DNA of 64,000 nucleotides, taken from the NCBI GenBank assembly GCA_003550325.1, contig QKWP01000686.1, positions 178,390 through 242,389 of the forward strand, in the 5' to 3' direction. This document shows positions 10,231 to 21,306 of this stretch, piece after piece. Position 1 is the stretch's first letter; each line of letters opens with the position of its first letter. The position numbers and the translations under genes were made by a program. The DNA comes from Gigaspora rosea. Lineage: Eukaryota; Glomeromycota; Glomeromycetes; Diversisporales; Gigasporaceae. Below the pieces are notes generated by a model. That model did no database searches, was not told the DNA's origin, and saw only the letters and a program-made list of their open reading frames with translations.

Positions 10231-12640
10231 CTTGGATCCAGATTACAAAATCTGGATGTATCCAGATATAAAAAGGATAAGGGATTTTATTTTTGTAAAG
10301 CGGATAATAAATCCGGATTTTTTATTTTAGCTGTTATATAAATCCGATTTTTTATCTGGATATTATATGCTAATCAACATCCATCGGGAAAATAAAAACA
10401 TTAATAATCTGTAGTGATCTTCAAATTTTTAAAAAATTGCTAGATCTTCAAATTTTAGATTTTTGCAGTTCTTCGTTAAAAATTTGTGCAAATATTTAAA
10501 AAGTACAATCTTTGCAGATTATAATAGGCACCGCCTATTATAATTTGCGATATTCTCCAAAACTATAACTACTGTACTTACCTAGGACCCCGGATAATAC
10601 TAATAGAGGTATGAGGTGGGTTAATAGTAAATTTTCAGGTATTTTGTTCACTCTAAACACTCTAATTTTGACCATTTTAAGTCTCATACCATGATTTATA
10701 TGCCCAATTTAATTATATAGCCTATCAATCAATTACAAAATTTATAATCTTACAAAAATTACAAATTATACAAAATTACAGTAAATTTACTACTGAATAA
10801 ATTGCTATAAAGCATAAATTTTAATTTTTTATTTGCATTTGTCATTGTAATTATAAATTGTTTGAACTACATATAAATTATAGCATAATTATTACTGCGA
10901 GTTAGAACAAAAAAAAAGACTACACTTTTTAGGGTTTACAGTATATTAGTAACACATTTGTATTAAAATTTTTTTTTTGTGCTCTAACAATTTTTCTTGT
11001 ACTATTTAATATTACACATTCAATCTTTCTATCTTGGATTAAATCAATGCAAGTAAAAAATTAATTAAAAATAAATAGATTAGTAAATATTTCAATTAAT
11101 AAAAAATTTTTATTCTTACAAATAATTGATGTGTATAAGAATTAAATAAAAAAATAGATAGCTTAAATATTTTGATTGATATCATTTAAAACCATTTTTC
11201 TAGTATTTTTTTTTTTTAGTTATGATTTCTAGTATTTCCAATTTTTTTTTCTAAAAATTTGGTTTAATAATCATATATCTGAACTAATTTGATATAAAGT
11301 AAAAATAAATTAAATAAGTTTAATATTTATATTAAGTATTTTAATTGACAAATTATTGATACAATCAATTAATTATTGTGAATAAAAAATCAAAATAAAA
11401 TATACTGTATTTGCACATAATATAGTGCTATTTCAAGCATAGAAGTGCAAAAAAATTGGTTTTCTTTTTTTTCTATAGCAAAGCTTCTGAAACTTATGAC
11501 CAAGACAAAACTTTTAATTATACAAAAATTATTAACTAACTATAGCTAAATTTTTAACTACATGTAAATGTTAACTACAGAGAAGGTTTTTTTATAGAAC
11601 TTTTGATTACAAAAAAATCTTTAACTACTCAGGATCCTTGTTTATAGCAAACTCTTGGCTATATCAAAGCTTCTAACCATGCCAAAACTTTTGGCTGCTT
11701 GAAATATTTAAATACGGCTTCTGATAGCTAACTACTAGACAAAATCTTAAAACTTGGCACTAAAAAGTAGTGCAAAGTAATAAAATTTGAATATATATTA
11801 CAAATGAATACAGCCAATCAAATTTCAAACTAGGATATTAGTCTGCATTAAATTTATATGGACCAAACTTTGAAATGATACCCTCGATTATTATTTTGTA
11901 AAAGCATATTATATGAACTTTTTTAAAATATTAGATATTTGTTTTTAATAAAATTATACCCACTTTAGGTATATAATCTTACTTTACTAATCCCAGTTTT
12001 ATAATACTAGATTAATATAAAAAGCCTTTTTAATAATATAACCACCAAAAAATTTTTAAAAATACTTGTCTGATTTAATAATTTCACCAACAATAAACAA
12101 AACAAAACAATAAATAAATAAATAACAAATACGTAAATAAATAAAGTAAAAAACGTACTTTTTTAATTTTTCTTAATGCTTTTTTTTATTTTATTTATTA
12201 TTAATTAAAATAATATCATTTTTTTTTTTATCTACATATAATATTTACTTTGTTAAAAAAATTAAATTATTTAAATATTTTTTTTAAATTTTAAGATGAG
12301 ACCTTGCTTTTATTTAAATATTTTTTAAATTATCATGTTTATAATTTTATCAATTTTTTTTATTCTTATATTTTTTTTAGAAAAATTATAAATGGCGTCC
12401 CCATATGATCGGCCAATCAGATTTAAGATTTGTGATCATATACCGGTAGCTTGTCTCCAGAGTACTCAATTCGCTCTAAATACCCAATTCAATCTAAATC
12501 AGATTTACAGATAATGGATTTTTTTTATTTTTCTGTTTTTTTATTTCACAATCTAAATTCTATATTTCTTTTTTGGCTATTGTCTTTAGATAAGTATATT
12601 TTTTTTCTTCTTTTTTTGCTTGTTATCATCACTAACTTCT
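10230..12640. other. Long gene-free, extremely AT-rich stretch
   Basis: No coding region with recognisable similarity. It contains repeated ATCCAGAT/ATCCGGATTTTTTAT strings (10240-10370), a perfect 12-bp-arm hairpin around GGCACCGCC (about 10518-10544), and homopolymer-rich DNA with many short frames that look like chance. Confidence 0.5.
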
Positions 12641-12650
12641 CTTTTCTTTA

Positions 12651-12850
12651 GGTCTTTTTATTCGAAATCAGCTTCAACTTGGTTCTGAGGACGAAAAAGC
12701 GTTAGCAGTGACTTCGCTGGAACTGAACTGCGAAATGGGTGGGTTGGGCTAGTCTTTAGGTCTTTTCATTTAAAATCAGCTTTGATTTGGTTCTAAAGAC
12801 GGAAAAGCGTTAGCAGTGACTTTGCCAGATCTAAGCTGCAAAATGGGTGA
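12651..12850. repeat. Two tandem copies of a unit of about 105 bp
   Basis: The unit runs from GGTCTTTTTATTCGAAATCA through AAAAGCGTTAGCAGTGACTT to a GGGTTGGGCT-type end, then repeats with about 15 percent differences at 12757-12850. No function was recognised. Confidence 0.75.
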
Positions 12851-12886
12851 GATTGGGCTGTTATTTAGATAAATACCGTATTTGTC

Positions 12887-13191
12887 TAAAAATAAGCTAC
12901 CTTTTTTGGCCAAAAAGTTACACAAAAATTTGTGGTGTTAGCTTATTTTCAGATTGTTAAATTTTTTGAAAAATTGAAAACAGTACTAATAAAAAGTTGT
13001 CTAAATGCTATGAAATTTTTACTATAAGTATATTTCATTGCGCTGAACAATTTTACTTAATCGACCTTTTGAAGTTTACATAGTAAAAAAATGGGTTATA
13101 TGTAGCAACTGTTAACGATTTCTTTAAAAATTTTTCTGAAAATCTGGGTGTAGCTTCTTTTGGAGTTAGCTTATTTTCGTAAACCTACAGT
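12887..13191. mobile_element. MITE with inverted AAAATAAGCTA ends, TA target (probable)
   Basis: The left end CCGTATTTGTCTAAAAATAA and the right end (complement) CTGTAGGTTTACGAAAATAA are imperfect inverted repeats, followed inward by matching GCTA strings. TA dinucleotides flank both ends. The terminal CCGTA resembles the element at 34948-35158. It looks like a Tc1/mariner-type non-autonomous element. Confidence 0.55.
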
Positions 13192-13380
13192 ACCAGCCTT
13201 TTTTTTCTTTTTTTTTCTTCGTTGTTGTTTTTGTTTTTTTACTACTACTAATTTCTCTCTTTTCTTCATCTCGTAAATGCTGTCTTTAATATTCTTGTGA
13301 CTGGCATTCTTTTTTTATTAGGGGGTTTCCAGAAATTACATGATTTTTAGGTGGGTGGGTGGGTTTACTAAATTATCAGG

Positions 13381-13600
13381 TTATATATATAATATATATA
13401 ATATATATAATATATATCCATCAATTGAATATTTGTTATACTATATATGGATCGCATCATATTATTTGTTATAAGAGGCGTTTAGAGTATAGAATTAGAA
13501 TACAATTATAGAAGTATACCATGCATAATATGCATGATATACCTCTATACCGGTAATTATAGCACGGCCACTATTGATCATGAGTATTAAACTATTTATA
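13381..13600. repeat. TATATAATA microsatellite and a 30-bp palindrome
   Basis: Four units of about 10 bases of the ATATATAAT type occupy 13381-13425. At about 13513-13544 there is a near-perfect palindrome around ATGCATAATATGCAT with GTATA/TATAC arms. No gene is recognisable between 13200 and 13860. Confidence 0.65.
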
Positions 13601-13879
13601 TTAGCTTCTCGAACCGCAAACATGTACCATAATTCATAAATAACTTTCTTTTTATTTTGTTGTTATTTTGCACAATGCAGATATCATCCATACTTATATT
13701 ATGTTACACTATACAAGTTTAAAAAAATATAAATAGTATAATTTATAATCAATAACCAATGTACTATAATTCTGATTTGATACAACGATAATTTTTTTGA
13801 AAATGCACTTCACTGATCAAAAAAATTACTACTCATACTATATTATATACTTGCACAGATCTACAGTATATATTAAATT

Positions 13880-14013
13880 CATGAACAGCTTGGATGCACT
13901 TTTACAGAATTTAAATATTCCAAATTTTAGTGACATTAAATTTTTGGTTGAAGGCCAAACAATTCTTGCACACCAAGTAATATTGGCAAAATGCATATTT
14001 AAAATTAATACGT
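13880..14013 (+). pseudogene. BTB/POZ domain N-terminal fragment
   Basis: In frame, a methionine is followed by NSLDALLQNLNIPNFSDIKF and then LVEGQTILAHQVILAKC. The pattern SDIKFLVEGQ...HQVILA is the start of a BTB domain, and BTB proteins are abundant in this kind of fungus. The reading stops soon after with KINT and a stop, and no continuing BTB sequence was found before the next unrelated gene begins. It is a remnant of about 45 residues. Confidence 0.6.
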
Positions 14014-15423
14014 AACAAATTTAAAAAATTTATTATAAAGAAATAACTACAAGCAAATGTAAGTTATTTTTATTTACTACTTTGATTTTTTCTTTATAAG
14101 TTTTCTATTCTAATACATCCTTATATATTAATGTCCTTAGGGTGCTGACATTTATTAGATAATATTTTAGGGGATGAGGAGTCAAGAAAAATCTTACATT
14201 AGTTAAATTTGATTGGCTAAAATTCTATTTATAGATCTTACCTGGGGTGGGAGTAAGCTTCTATAGTAAATGAATATTAGGTAATAAATGTTAGCACCCT
14301 TATCCTATCTTCTCTTGAATTATTTTTTGAATTATTGCAATATTTACAACTTTTTAAGAATTTCCGAAGTGTGGAACAGATATTGAAAGTCGCCAGATTC
14401 TTTATTCAGGTAAAAAGTGTCAACCATCTGATATATTTGAGTTTAACACATTATATAAGGTAATAGTGGAAGATAGTCATCTGTTATAGTATTAATTTTG
14501 GGCTTTCTATTAGTAGAAAAGTGAAACGCTTTTTTATGTTGAGTAAGAAATGCTAAAGTAGGAAAGTATTGTTTGCAAGTAGAACAAGTTAATTGTGAAT
14601 ACATTTCCTGGGAAACAGAAGGGCAGTTTTAATTATAGCCTGGTAATTTATTTTTATTTATATACTAAAGTATATAGATAGGACTGAGAAAGTGACCATC
14701 CCGGTCCTTAGTAAGTAATAATAAGAATCCATTATTTTCTGCAAGCAAAGCTTCTACAGCTTCATTTCTCCACAGAGAACAGCATCTAACATTATTACAC
14801 CTTTGTATATCAAGGAAATAGCAATATATTTTATAGTGTTTATCAATTCAGTTCCATAAAATATCAAAATTTTTATCAAAAGGATTGATTTTATAATCAA
14901 TATAGTTTATAGCAATTTTGTGTCTGTGTATATCGTCTCTTTGACATAAATCACGAAGTTTTTCACCAGCATAATTAAAATTGCGAAGTTTAAGATTACT
15001 ATCTGTAACATTCTTCATGGTATCGAGATAAGATCCAAAATAATTAACAGGTAAAACGATTCCTCCTAACTTTTCCGAAAGAGTAGACGTACTTTTTTCT
15101 ACCAGGTTGTAGGCTGACTGTCCTAGAGCATGAGTTCGAATAGTGAAATAATCGAGATTTAATAGTTTAAACAATTTACAGTATTCTTCAATATTTTTCA
15201 GATATTTAGGATTTTCGTTAGGTCCACCATCAACTAGCAAAACCAAAATCAGTTTGAATTCATTTTCTATTTTTAAAGCTTGATCAAAGTCTGGATTTTC
15301 TGACAGTGACAAAAATCTGCTATATGCGTTGATGATAATGTACCTGTTACATCCTACGAATTAGAATTTTCATAGTTTAGTCCCAATTAAAGTTAGGAAA
15401 AAATAATTTTAGTATGATTAAGG

Positions 15424-15871
15424 TAGGGTATCTGGCATAGCATTCATTGGCATGCCACTATGGTATGCCAATTGAGGGATGCCTATAGCATGCCAAAATT
15501 TTAAATAGATATTAGGCATGCCACTTATATAAAGTGCTTTATATTAAGGCTAAAATTACTTTTAATTCTAAAATTCTTGGTCCGGATCCAATAAAATTAC
15601 AGGATTTTGTATATATATAAAAAATATAAAAAATTATAAAAAAAATATATAAATAACAAAAATTAACTATGACAATTAATTTTTGATTTTAAATAAGAAT
15701 TTTGGCATATAAATTTAGTCATAAAACAGTTTTTAATATTAAATATACAATTTTCTTACTTATACTATGTATATGTAATTTAATGGCATGCCAGGGTGGC
15801 ATCTTGGCATGAATTTAAATAATTGGCATGCCATATGGCACATTAAATTTTTTGCTATGCCAGGTACTCTA
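15424..15871. mobile_element. hAT-like MITE, 448 bp, TSD GATTAAGG
   Basis: The ends are inverted: TAGGGTATCTGGCATAGCA on the left and (complement) TAGAGTACCTGGCATAGCA on the right. They are flanked on both sides by the exact 8-bp direct repeat GATTAAGG (15416-15423 and 15872-15879), the target length typical of hAT elements. The interior holds several GGCATGCC palindromes and no coding capacity. It splits the surrounding transposon-like pseudogene. Confidence 0.88.
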
Positions 15872-16630
15872 GATTAAGGTCAAATAACAAAATTATTATC
15901 TGGGATTGTTATATTGGGCCGGTTCTGATACAATACAACATACCTATCCATTAGGGACGTATAAAAATTGAAAGTTGGCCTTTTCGTAACAAATCACTTG
16001 AGTCTTTAGAATCAATAATAAGATACACAGATGGAATTAATTTCTGCATACTACCTTTAGGGAAGTCATGGTCGGGGATAGCAATAGGTTCATTATCTGA
16101 CTGAATAGTTTTAAAGGTCCGTCCTACTGCTGAAATACCTAAGGGAACTTTCGCTTTATTATCTGTGATATGATTACAGAATGTGAAACAAAAGAGTTTA
16201 CGAATTGTCGTGCACTTTTAAATGATAAAAGACAATAATGTTCATCAATATGGTCTTTTATTTCATTTCTTGAAACAAATATTACCTGGATACTACCTGA
16301 ATTGTTACGGGATGATGATATCGTTTTGCACTTAAAGAATTAATGCGCCAAGGCCAGAGATACGTATTATACAGGAATGTCACATATAAATTTTATATCT
16401 TTCTTCCATTTCAGTTTTCAGGTGAAGGGTAGTGCGTACTTTAATTATCTCTTTTCTTCTTTTTTGTGAAGCACTACCGAATTCTACACATGGATAAAGT
16501 TGTATAGAAAGATCAAAATTTTGTTGAAGAAAAGAAGGTCACCCAGGAGAATCATAACAAATAACTTCACTGTTTTCTTCTAAAGCCTTAATTACTGATC
16601 CAGATAAGATCAGCACTATTTTTATATTAG

Positions 16631-17082
16631 AATTTGGGGGAAATTACTATGTTTTTTATTATATGCTGAAATCTGACAACCGTTACTATGAAAAGTAATT
16701 TTTTTATTAAGTTATTAGCTCAAGTCAATTAATTAAAAATTGTAGAGCCCACTGAGACGCATTTAATGGTAGTTGGATTATTCAAATTGGTCTAGTGTAC
16801 GCTGAGATATCGCTAAAAAACGATTGGCCGACGATATAAAATTTCTAGTTTGTTTACATGGAATTTTATATAGTCGGCCAAACGTTTTTTAGCAATATTT
16901 TAGCGTACACTAGACCCATTTGAATGATCTAACTACTATTAGATGCGTCTCAGTGAGCTCTAAAACTTTCAATTAATTTACTTGAGCTATTAACTTAATA
17001 AAAAAAGCATTTTTCATAGTCACGGTTATCAGATTTCAGCATATAATCAAAGTTTATATTGTACTTATCCCCAAAATTTACG
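16631..17082. mobile_element. Foldback element with arms of about 205 bp
   Basis: The two halves are nearly complementary. The left arm runs from AGAATTTGGGGGAAATTACT through ATATGCTGAAATCTGA, GAGACGCATTTAATGGTAGT and GGTCTAGTGTACGCT. The right arm repeats these in reverse order and orientation. Only about 25 bp around CTAGTTTGTTTAC are unpaired. Such a structure would form one long hairpin, typical of foldback transposons or of two head-to-head MITEs. Confidence 0.8.
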
Positions 17083-17095
17083 ATAGTCCCAATAT

Positions 17096-17492
17096 GGGGG
17101 ATGGCTAAAGCCAGGTGTGTTTATATGTTTTTGATTATTTAATTAAAATTAGGGTAAGGGTTAGTTAGGGATTAGGGTTAGAACTTGACTTTTAAGTAAA
17201 ATTGTCTTTCCGACATTTTTTATTAATGCTTCTAGACGGGTTTAGACACTCGTTTTTTGTATTTTCAGCATTTTTCACTTTTTTTCTTTGTTTTTGTCTT
17301 GTCGGTAGGGTTGTTGGCACAGTGGCATGCCACTTATACGCCATTAAATTATCATATAAATTTATAATATTGCGCCAGTGGCATGCCATTCATACCAACC
17401 ACCCTACTTGTCGGGCTGATCCGTAAAGATCAAATTTTACAAATTGATTGGCTTTATATCACGTGAACACACCTGGCTTTAGACGACCCCCC
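17096..17492. mobile_element. MITE with CTAAAGCCAGGTGTGTT ends
   Basis: The left end GGGGGATGGCTAAAGCCAGG and right end (complement) GGGGGGTCGTCTAAAGCCAGG are inverted repeats of about 28 bp. Direct AATAT repeats flank them (17091-17095 and 17493-17497). The interior shares a telomere-like TTAGGG-rich stretch and a TTTCCGACATTTTTTATTAA string with the element at 19923-20213, so the two are family members. It carries a second element nested at 17306-17406. Confidence 0.75.
17306..17406. mobile_element. Nested 101-bp hAT-like MITE, TSD CTTGTCGG
   Basis: Inverted ends TAGGGTTGTTGGCAC and (complement) TAGGGTGGTTGGTATG lie within an exact 8-bp direct repeat CTTGTCGG (17298-17305 and 17407-17414). 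It contains two GTGGCATGCCA motifs like those of the 15424-15871 element, so it is probably a short relative. It is inserted in the MITE at 17096-17492. Confidence 0.88.
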
Positions 17493-18099
17493 AATATAGT
17501 AATAGTGCCAATCTTATATGGATCATCAATTAAGTTTTTTTGCTCAACACCTTGCTTGCGCAGCTGCATGATTTTTTAAATTTTTCTCTTTTTTTTTCTT
17601 CTTCAATTATTTGCTTGTTTTCTGTAATTTGAATGAGAAAGTTACAACGAAGTTGTGAATCTCATATGATATGATAAAGGTCATTTAATTCTGCAAGCTT
17701 TTTTTCAGTAGCTTTTTGTTTTTCAAGTGACGATTTTTGTGCTGATGCATTATACCGTGGCTCTTCTGTATTGGTACTAGGCGACTCATCGCTTTTTTCT
17801 GAATCAGATTCATAACCTTTCTAATTAATTAATGTTTTATTCCTTAAAGTGGATAACAAAAATGTATACAAAGGCAGTCGAATAGGTGTAGTGAAGTAAG
17901 TGTTTATAATTTGTTCAAGGTCTTCTTTTTTTTTTCTTTGCACTTGCTTTCATTTGTTTTGTGCATCAGCAAATACGGTTTGGGCATTTGGAAATGGATT
18001 GCCTGTTGATACTGCTAATTTGTATATATACACATTGCAAAACTTCTTATAAAGGTTCATGGGATTTTTGAATATATATTTTTTATTATAATGTGGAGT

Positions 18100-19920
18100 A
18101 CTTAAAAAGGTTTGCATTTGCTTATATGCCGTTTGAATGAAAATGGATCTTGCTAAAAAATAGGATTGAAATTTAGTTTAATTTTTTAAAAACGAATTTT
18201 CAGCTTTGACAAGAAAGGAAATAATTAGAAATGGAATAAATGCCTTCGTTTGAATAAAAATGGATCTTGCCAAAGAATAGGAATTGAAGTTTTATAACAA
18301 TAGCAACAGTTTTATCTTAAGTCCGACGACTCACGAAAATGAATATTTATATACGAAAAGACGTGCACACTTTATAGATTAATATTTTTTATGTTTTATT
18401 TAACATTTACAAATTGGAAACTTATTTTGTCGATAGCTTTGTATATATATACCTCCAAAAGTATGTTACGAAATTAATAATTATGCAAAATCAACAATAA
18501 TATAGATAAGATAATTGTGTATGCATTTGTAAATAGTATTTGAAAATAACAGGTATATGAATTGGGGAATTTGGATTTTGTGGTATAATTCTAATATCTT
18601 TGTTATACTTAAATTATGCCCGAAGTATCTCCTTTTCCTGAAGTGGTTATATCAGGTTTCTAAACTTTATATGAATAATATTAGATTTTTGTATTAACTT
18701 TAAATAGCAATTTATTCAGGTGTAGTTTTAATGCAAAGGGCTTTTCAGGTATATCGATATAATCTATAGCAGGGCGGAAATGCCTATTTATTTTTTAGCC
18801 ATGCAGCCCATTGTCAACAATATAATAGAAATAATTTGAATTAATGAATATTTGAAGGCCGGAAATAAATAGATCTTTTTGTCCTGGTCTATAGCCCTAA
18901 CTAATCGGTATTGGAAATCTTTTTAGCATTTATCTTCTGTTGTACATATGCAGCCTGAGCCCTACCTTGTTCCTACATAAATGATAAGCTGTATTGAAAA
19001 CTTTATCTATATACAAACAAAAAAATTTTTTTTGAGATCTATGTTCTCATAAGAACAAATATATTTTCAATAATATTCTTTTTTTAAATTCCTTATTTAT
19101 GAAATATCAGATATTTATTCAAGTTTTGTTTTCGACCTTTTTTTTTTTGAATGATCAGAACTTCTCGATTTCTAATTTAAAGAATTCAAATGTTCTCAAA
19201 TCTAAAAGTATACTTATGAGAACATAAGATTTTCAAAACTGGCTCTAGTCTAGATCAGATAAGTGCGATTTAATGGATTACTTCTTTTATAAATATATCA
19301 ATTACTAAAGATATTCAAACAATAACACTTTTTAATTAGAAACGATATATGATGAAAACTTTGAAGCCGTGATTTTAGTTTATATCATATACTAAATTAA
19401 TCTCTATGGCATTAAAATTTGAACTGATTGGATATTAGATCAACAAGGTATGGTCTCTTTTGATATAAGGTGAGCTAGGCTTTGATCAACATCTCTTGGT
19501 AGTATGTTCCAATTTGGATAAATCCGTTATTCGTATCTAATTACCCAAATAATTCAAATTACTTAGATATTTAGATAATCTGACAGGTATTCAGATACCA
19601 ATAGTAAATGAATAGAAATAGATATCCAAATAAATTCAGAGCCGGATATCCAATAGTTAGTTATTTGAATAAATGCTTATTGTGAAGTTATTATCTTTCA
19701 GGAATAGATGTGTATAATTTCTTAATTTTATTAATTGTAGTTTATTTATTTTTTTAATATAGTACTAATATGTATCAGGTGTGGGTGGGTGTATAATAGA
19801 TTAGAAAACTTTATAATAAATAAAAATTACGTAATTTCTGGAAGCCCCCAACTATTAATAAAAAATTATTTGATTTTTATAAAAATTTAAAAATAAGTAA
19901 AGTTTATTATGGAACCAAAA
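18100..19920. mobile_element. Gene-free stretch with one probable MITE (18762-18893)
   Basis: No coding region was recognised. At 18762-18893 the ends CTATAGCAGGGCGGAAATGC and (complement) CTATAGACCAGGACAAAAAG are inverted, followed by a matching CTATTTATTT string on each side. This resembles a hAT-type terminus, though no target duplication was found. Around 19510-19690 there are repeated GGATATCC/CAGATA strings. Confidence 0.5.
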
Positions 19921-19922
19921 TT

Positions 19923-20213
19923 GGGGGTCGTCTAAAGCCATGTACCCACGTGACATTTTCGTGTAAATCAACCAAATGGAGTCGCGAAATTTTGTTTACA
20001 CAGATCACCCCGAAGAAGTCATAAAACAAAAAAAACGCAAGAACATAAAAACGGCATTCTAAACCTACCTTGGGCCATTAATAAAAAATGTCGAAAAGGT
20101 CATTTTACCTATATTGCTTCTTACCTTAACCCCGACCCTAATGCTAAAAACAAATTTTAACTAAAATTTCAAAAAATCACATGGGTACATGGCTTTAGCT
20201 ATCCCGGCTTAAT
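19923..20213. mobile_element. MITE, sister of 17096-17492, inverted
   Basis: The left end GGGGGTCGTCTAAAGCCATG and right end (complement) CCGGGATAGCTAAAGCCATG are inverted repeats extending through GTACCCA(C/T)GTGA. The interior contains the same CGACATTTTTTATTAA and TTAGGG-like strings as the other element, in opposite orientation. The interior is shorter because it lacks the nested insertion. Confidence 0.75.
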
Positions 20214-20484
20214 AATGAAGATCAATTTACTTAATAAAAAAAGCACTATTAGTGTACTATAGTTAGATTTTATTAAAATTTAAAACTAAAAATTTTTATT
20301 TTTTTGTTATTCAGCACTTGATGTGTTTATTGGCTAATTATGCAGCATAACAAATGTCATCATGTGATATGGCAAATTTCTAATGTCTAAAAATAAAGTG
20401 TTCTTAGCTATATTTCAGACAATTACTAAATTATAAAATTTTTTCAAAAAAAAATCCTTTTTTTCAAAGAAAACTTTTTTTGTA

Positions 20485-20813
20485 CAGTAGAATTCACCTA
20501 AAGCCATTACTTTTAATTATAAAAATTTTTAAATTGTTAATACTCTTTAAAAACTGAAGATATTTAAAAAAATTTTTGATAATTTAATAGCTTATTGTTT
20601 AAATTATTTATATTAATTTAAATTTAAATGATTCAGAAAATTTGGTATTTATATATAAAAAATTTGAATTTATTAACAAAAATTTAAATGTTATTAATTA
20701 ATTTTAAAATTGTATTAAGTTTTTTTGCATTTTTATTGGATAATTAGATTATACTGCAGCTAAAAAATTGGTGACTATATATAAAATATGTTGGCTTTAG
20801 GTGAATTCCACTG
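20485..20813. mobile_element. MITE, 329 bp, 26-bp TIR, TA target
   Basis: Left terminal CAGTAGAATTCACCTAAAGC and right terminal (complement) CAGTGGAATTCACCTAAAGC match over about 24 of 26 bases and are flanked by TA on both sides. This is the pattern of Tc1/mariner-type non-autonomous elements. The interior is AT-rich with no coding potential. Confidence 0.85.
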
Positions 20814-21306
20814 TAAAATTTTTATAAAAACTTATTAATTTTATCCACTTTGAATAATATAGCATTAAAAGCTTTTATCCACTTTGAAATATAACCTTTG
20901 ACCAACTATTCACTTTTTAAATATAACATTTTTGTAAAAAAGTCTTTTTTAACCAAAATTTCAATATAACCTCTATATATATTGTTTGGGGTCCTCCGTA
21001 ACCTGTCAGGTCAATCACTTTCATCAACTGGGGTACCCAAAATTAAAACTGGATACCCGATTAAAACGGGTTATCCGGTTATCTAGTTATGAAATTTCAG
21101 CATGAGCATACTGCATTATGAACTTTACATAATTAAAATATCATAAAGCATTTTTGGTTTAGTTTTTTAGGTAAGGTTTCAAAATTTTGTTTATAGTTGC
21201 ACATAACGGCATATAAAACCAATTATTTACCCGAGTAAAGCATTGTTGGCAATAGATTACAATTGTTTTAATAAATTCTGGGATAGCTGAAAACCAAATT
21301 AATAAG

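Larger units (their letters stand above)
14360..18100 (-). pseudogene. Decayed transposon-like gene (VDGGPxENP family), interrupted by nested elements
   Basis: Minus-strand frames carry, from 5' to 3': a charged region (FADAQNK, KGYESDSEKSDESPSTNTEE, 17520-18000); SVIKALEENSEVICYDSPG and YPCVEFGSASQKRRKEIIKV (16400-16630); DNKAKVPLGISAVGR and IPDHDFPKGSMQKLIPSVYL (15950-16180); the open segment 14848-15312 with LVLLVDGGPNENPKY and GIVLPVNYFGSYLD; and a tail with a C2H2-like CSTCKQYFPTLAFLTQHKKA-type motif (14360-14640). I recognise this as a repetitive protein family widespread in fungi and invertebrates, probably of transposon origin with a DDE-like core. That assignment is inference. Frames are broken many times and three TIR elements plus a foldback lie inside, so it is dead. 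Confidence 0.7.
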
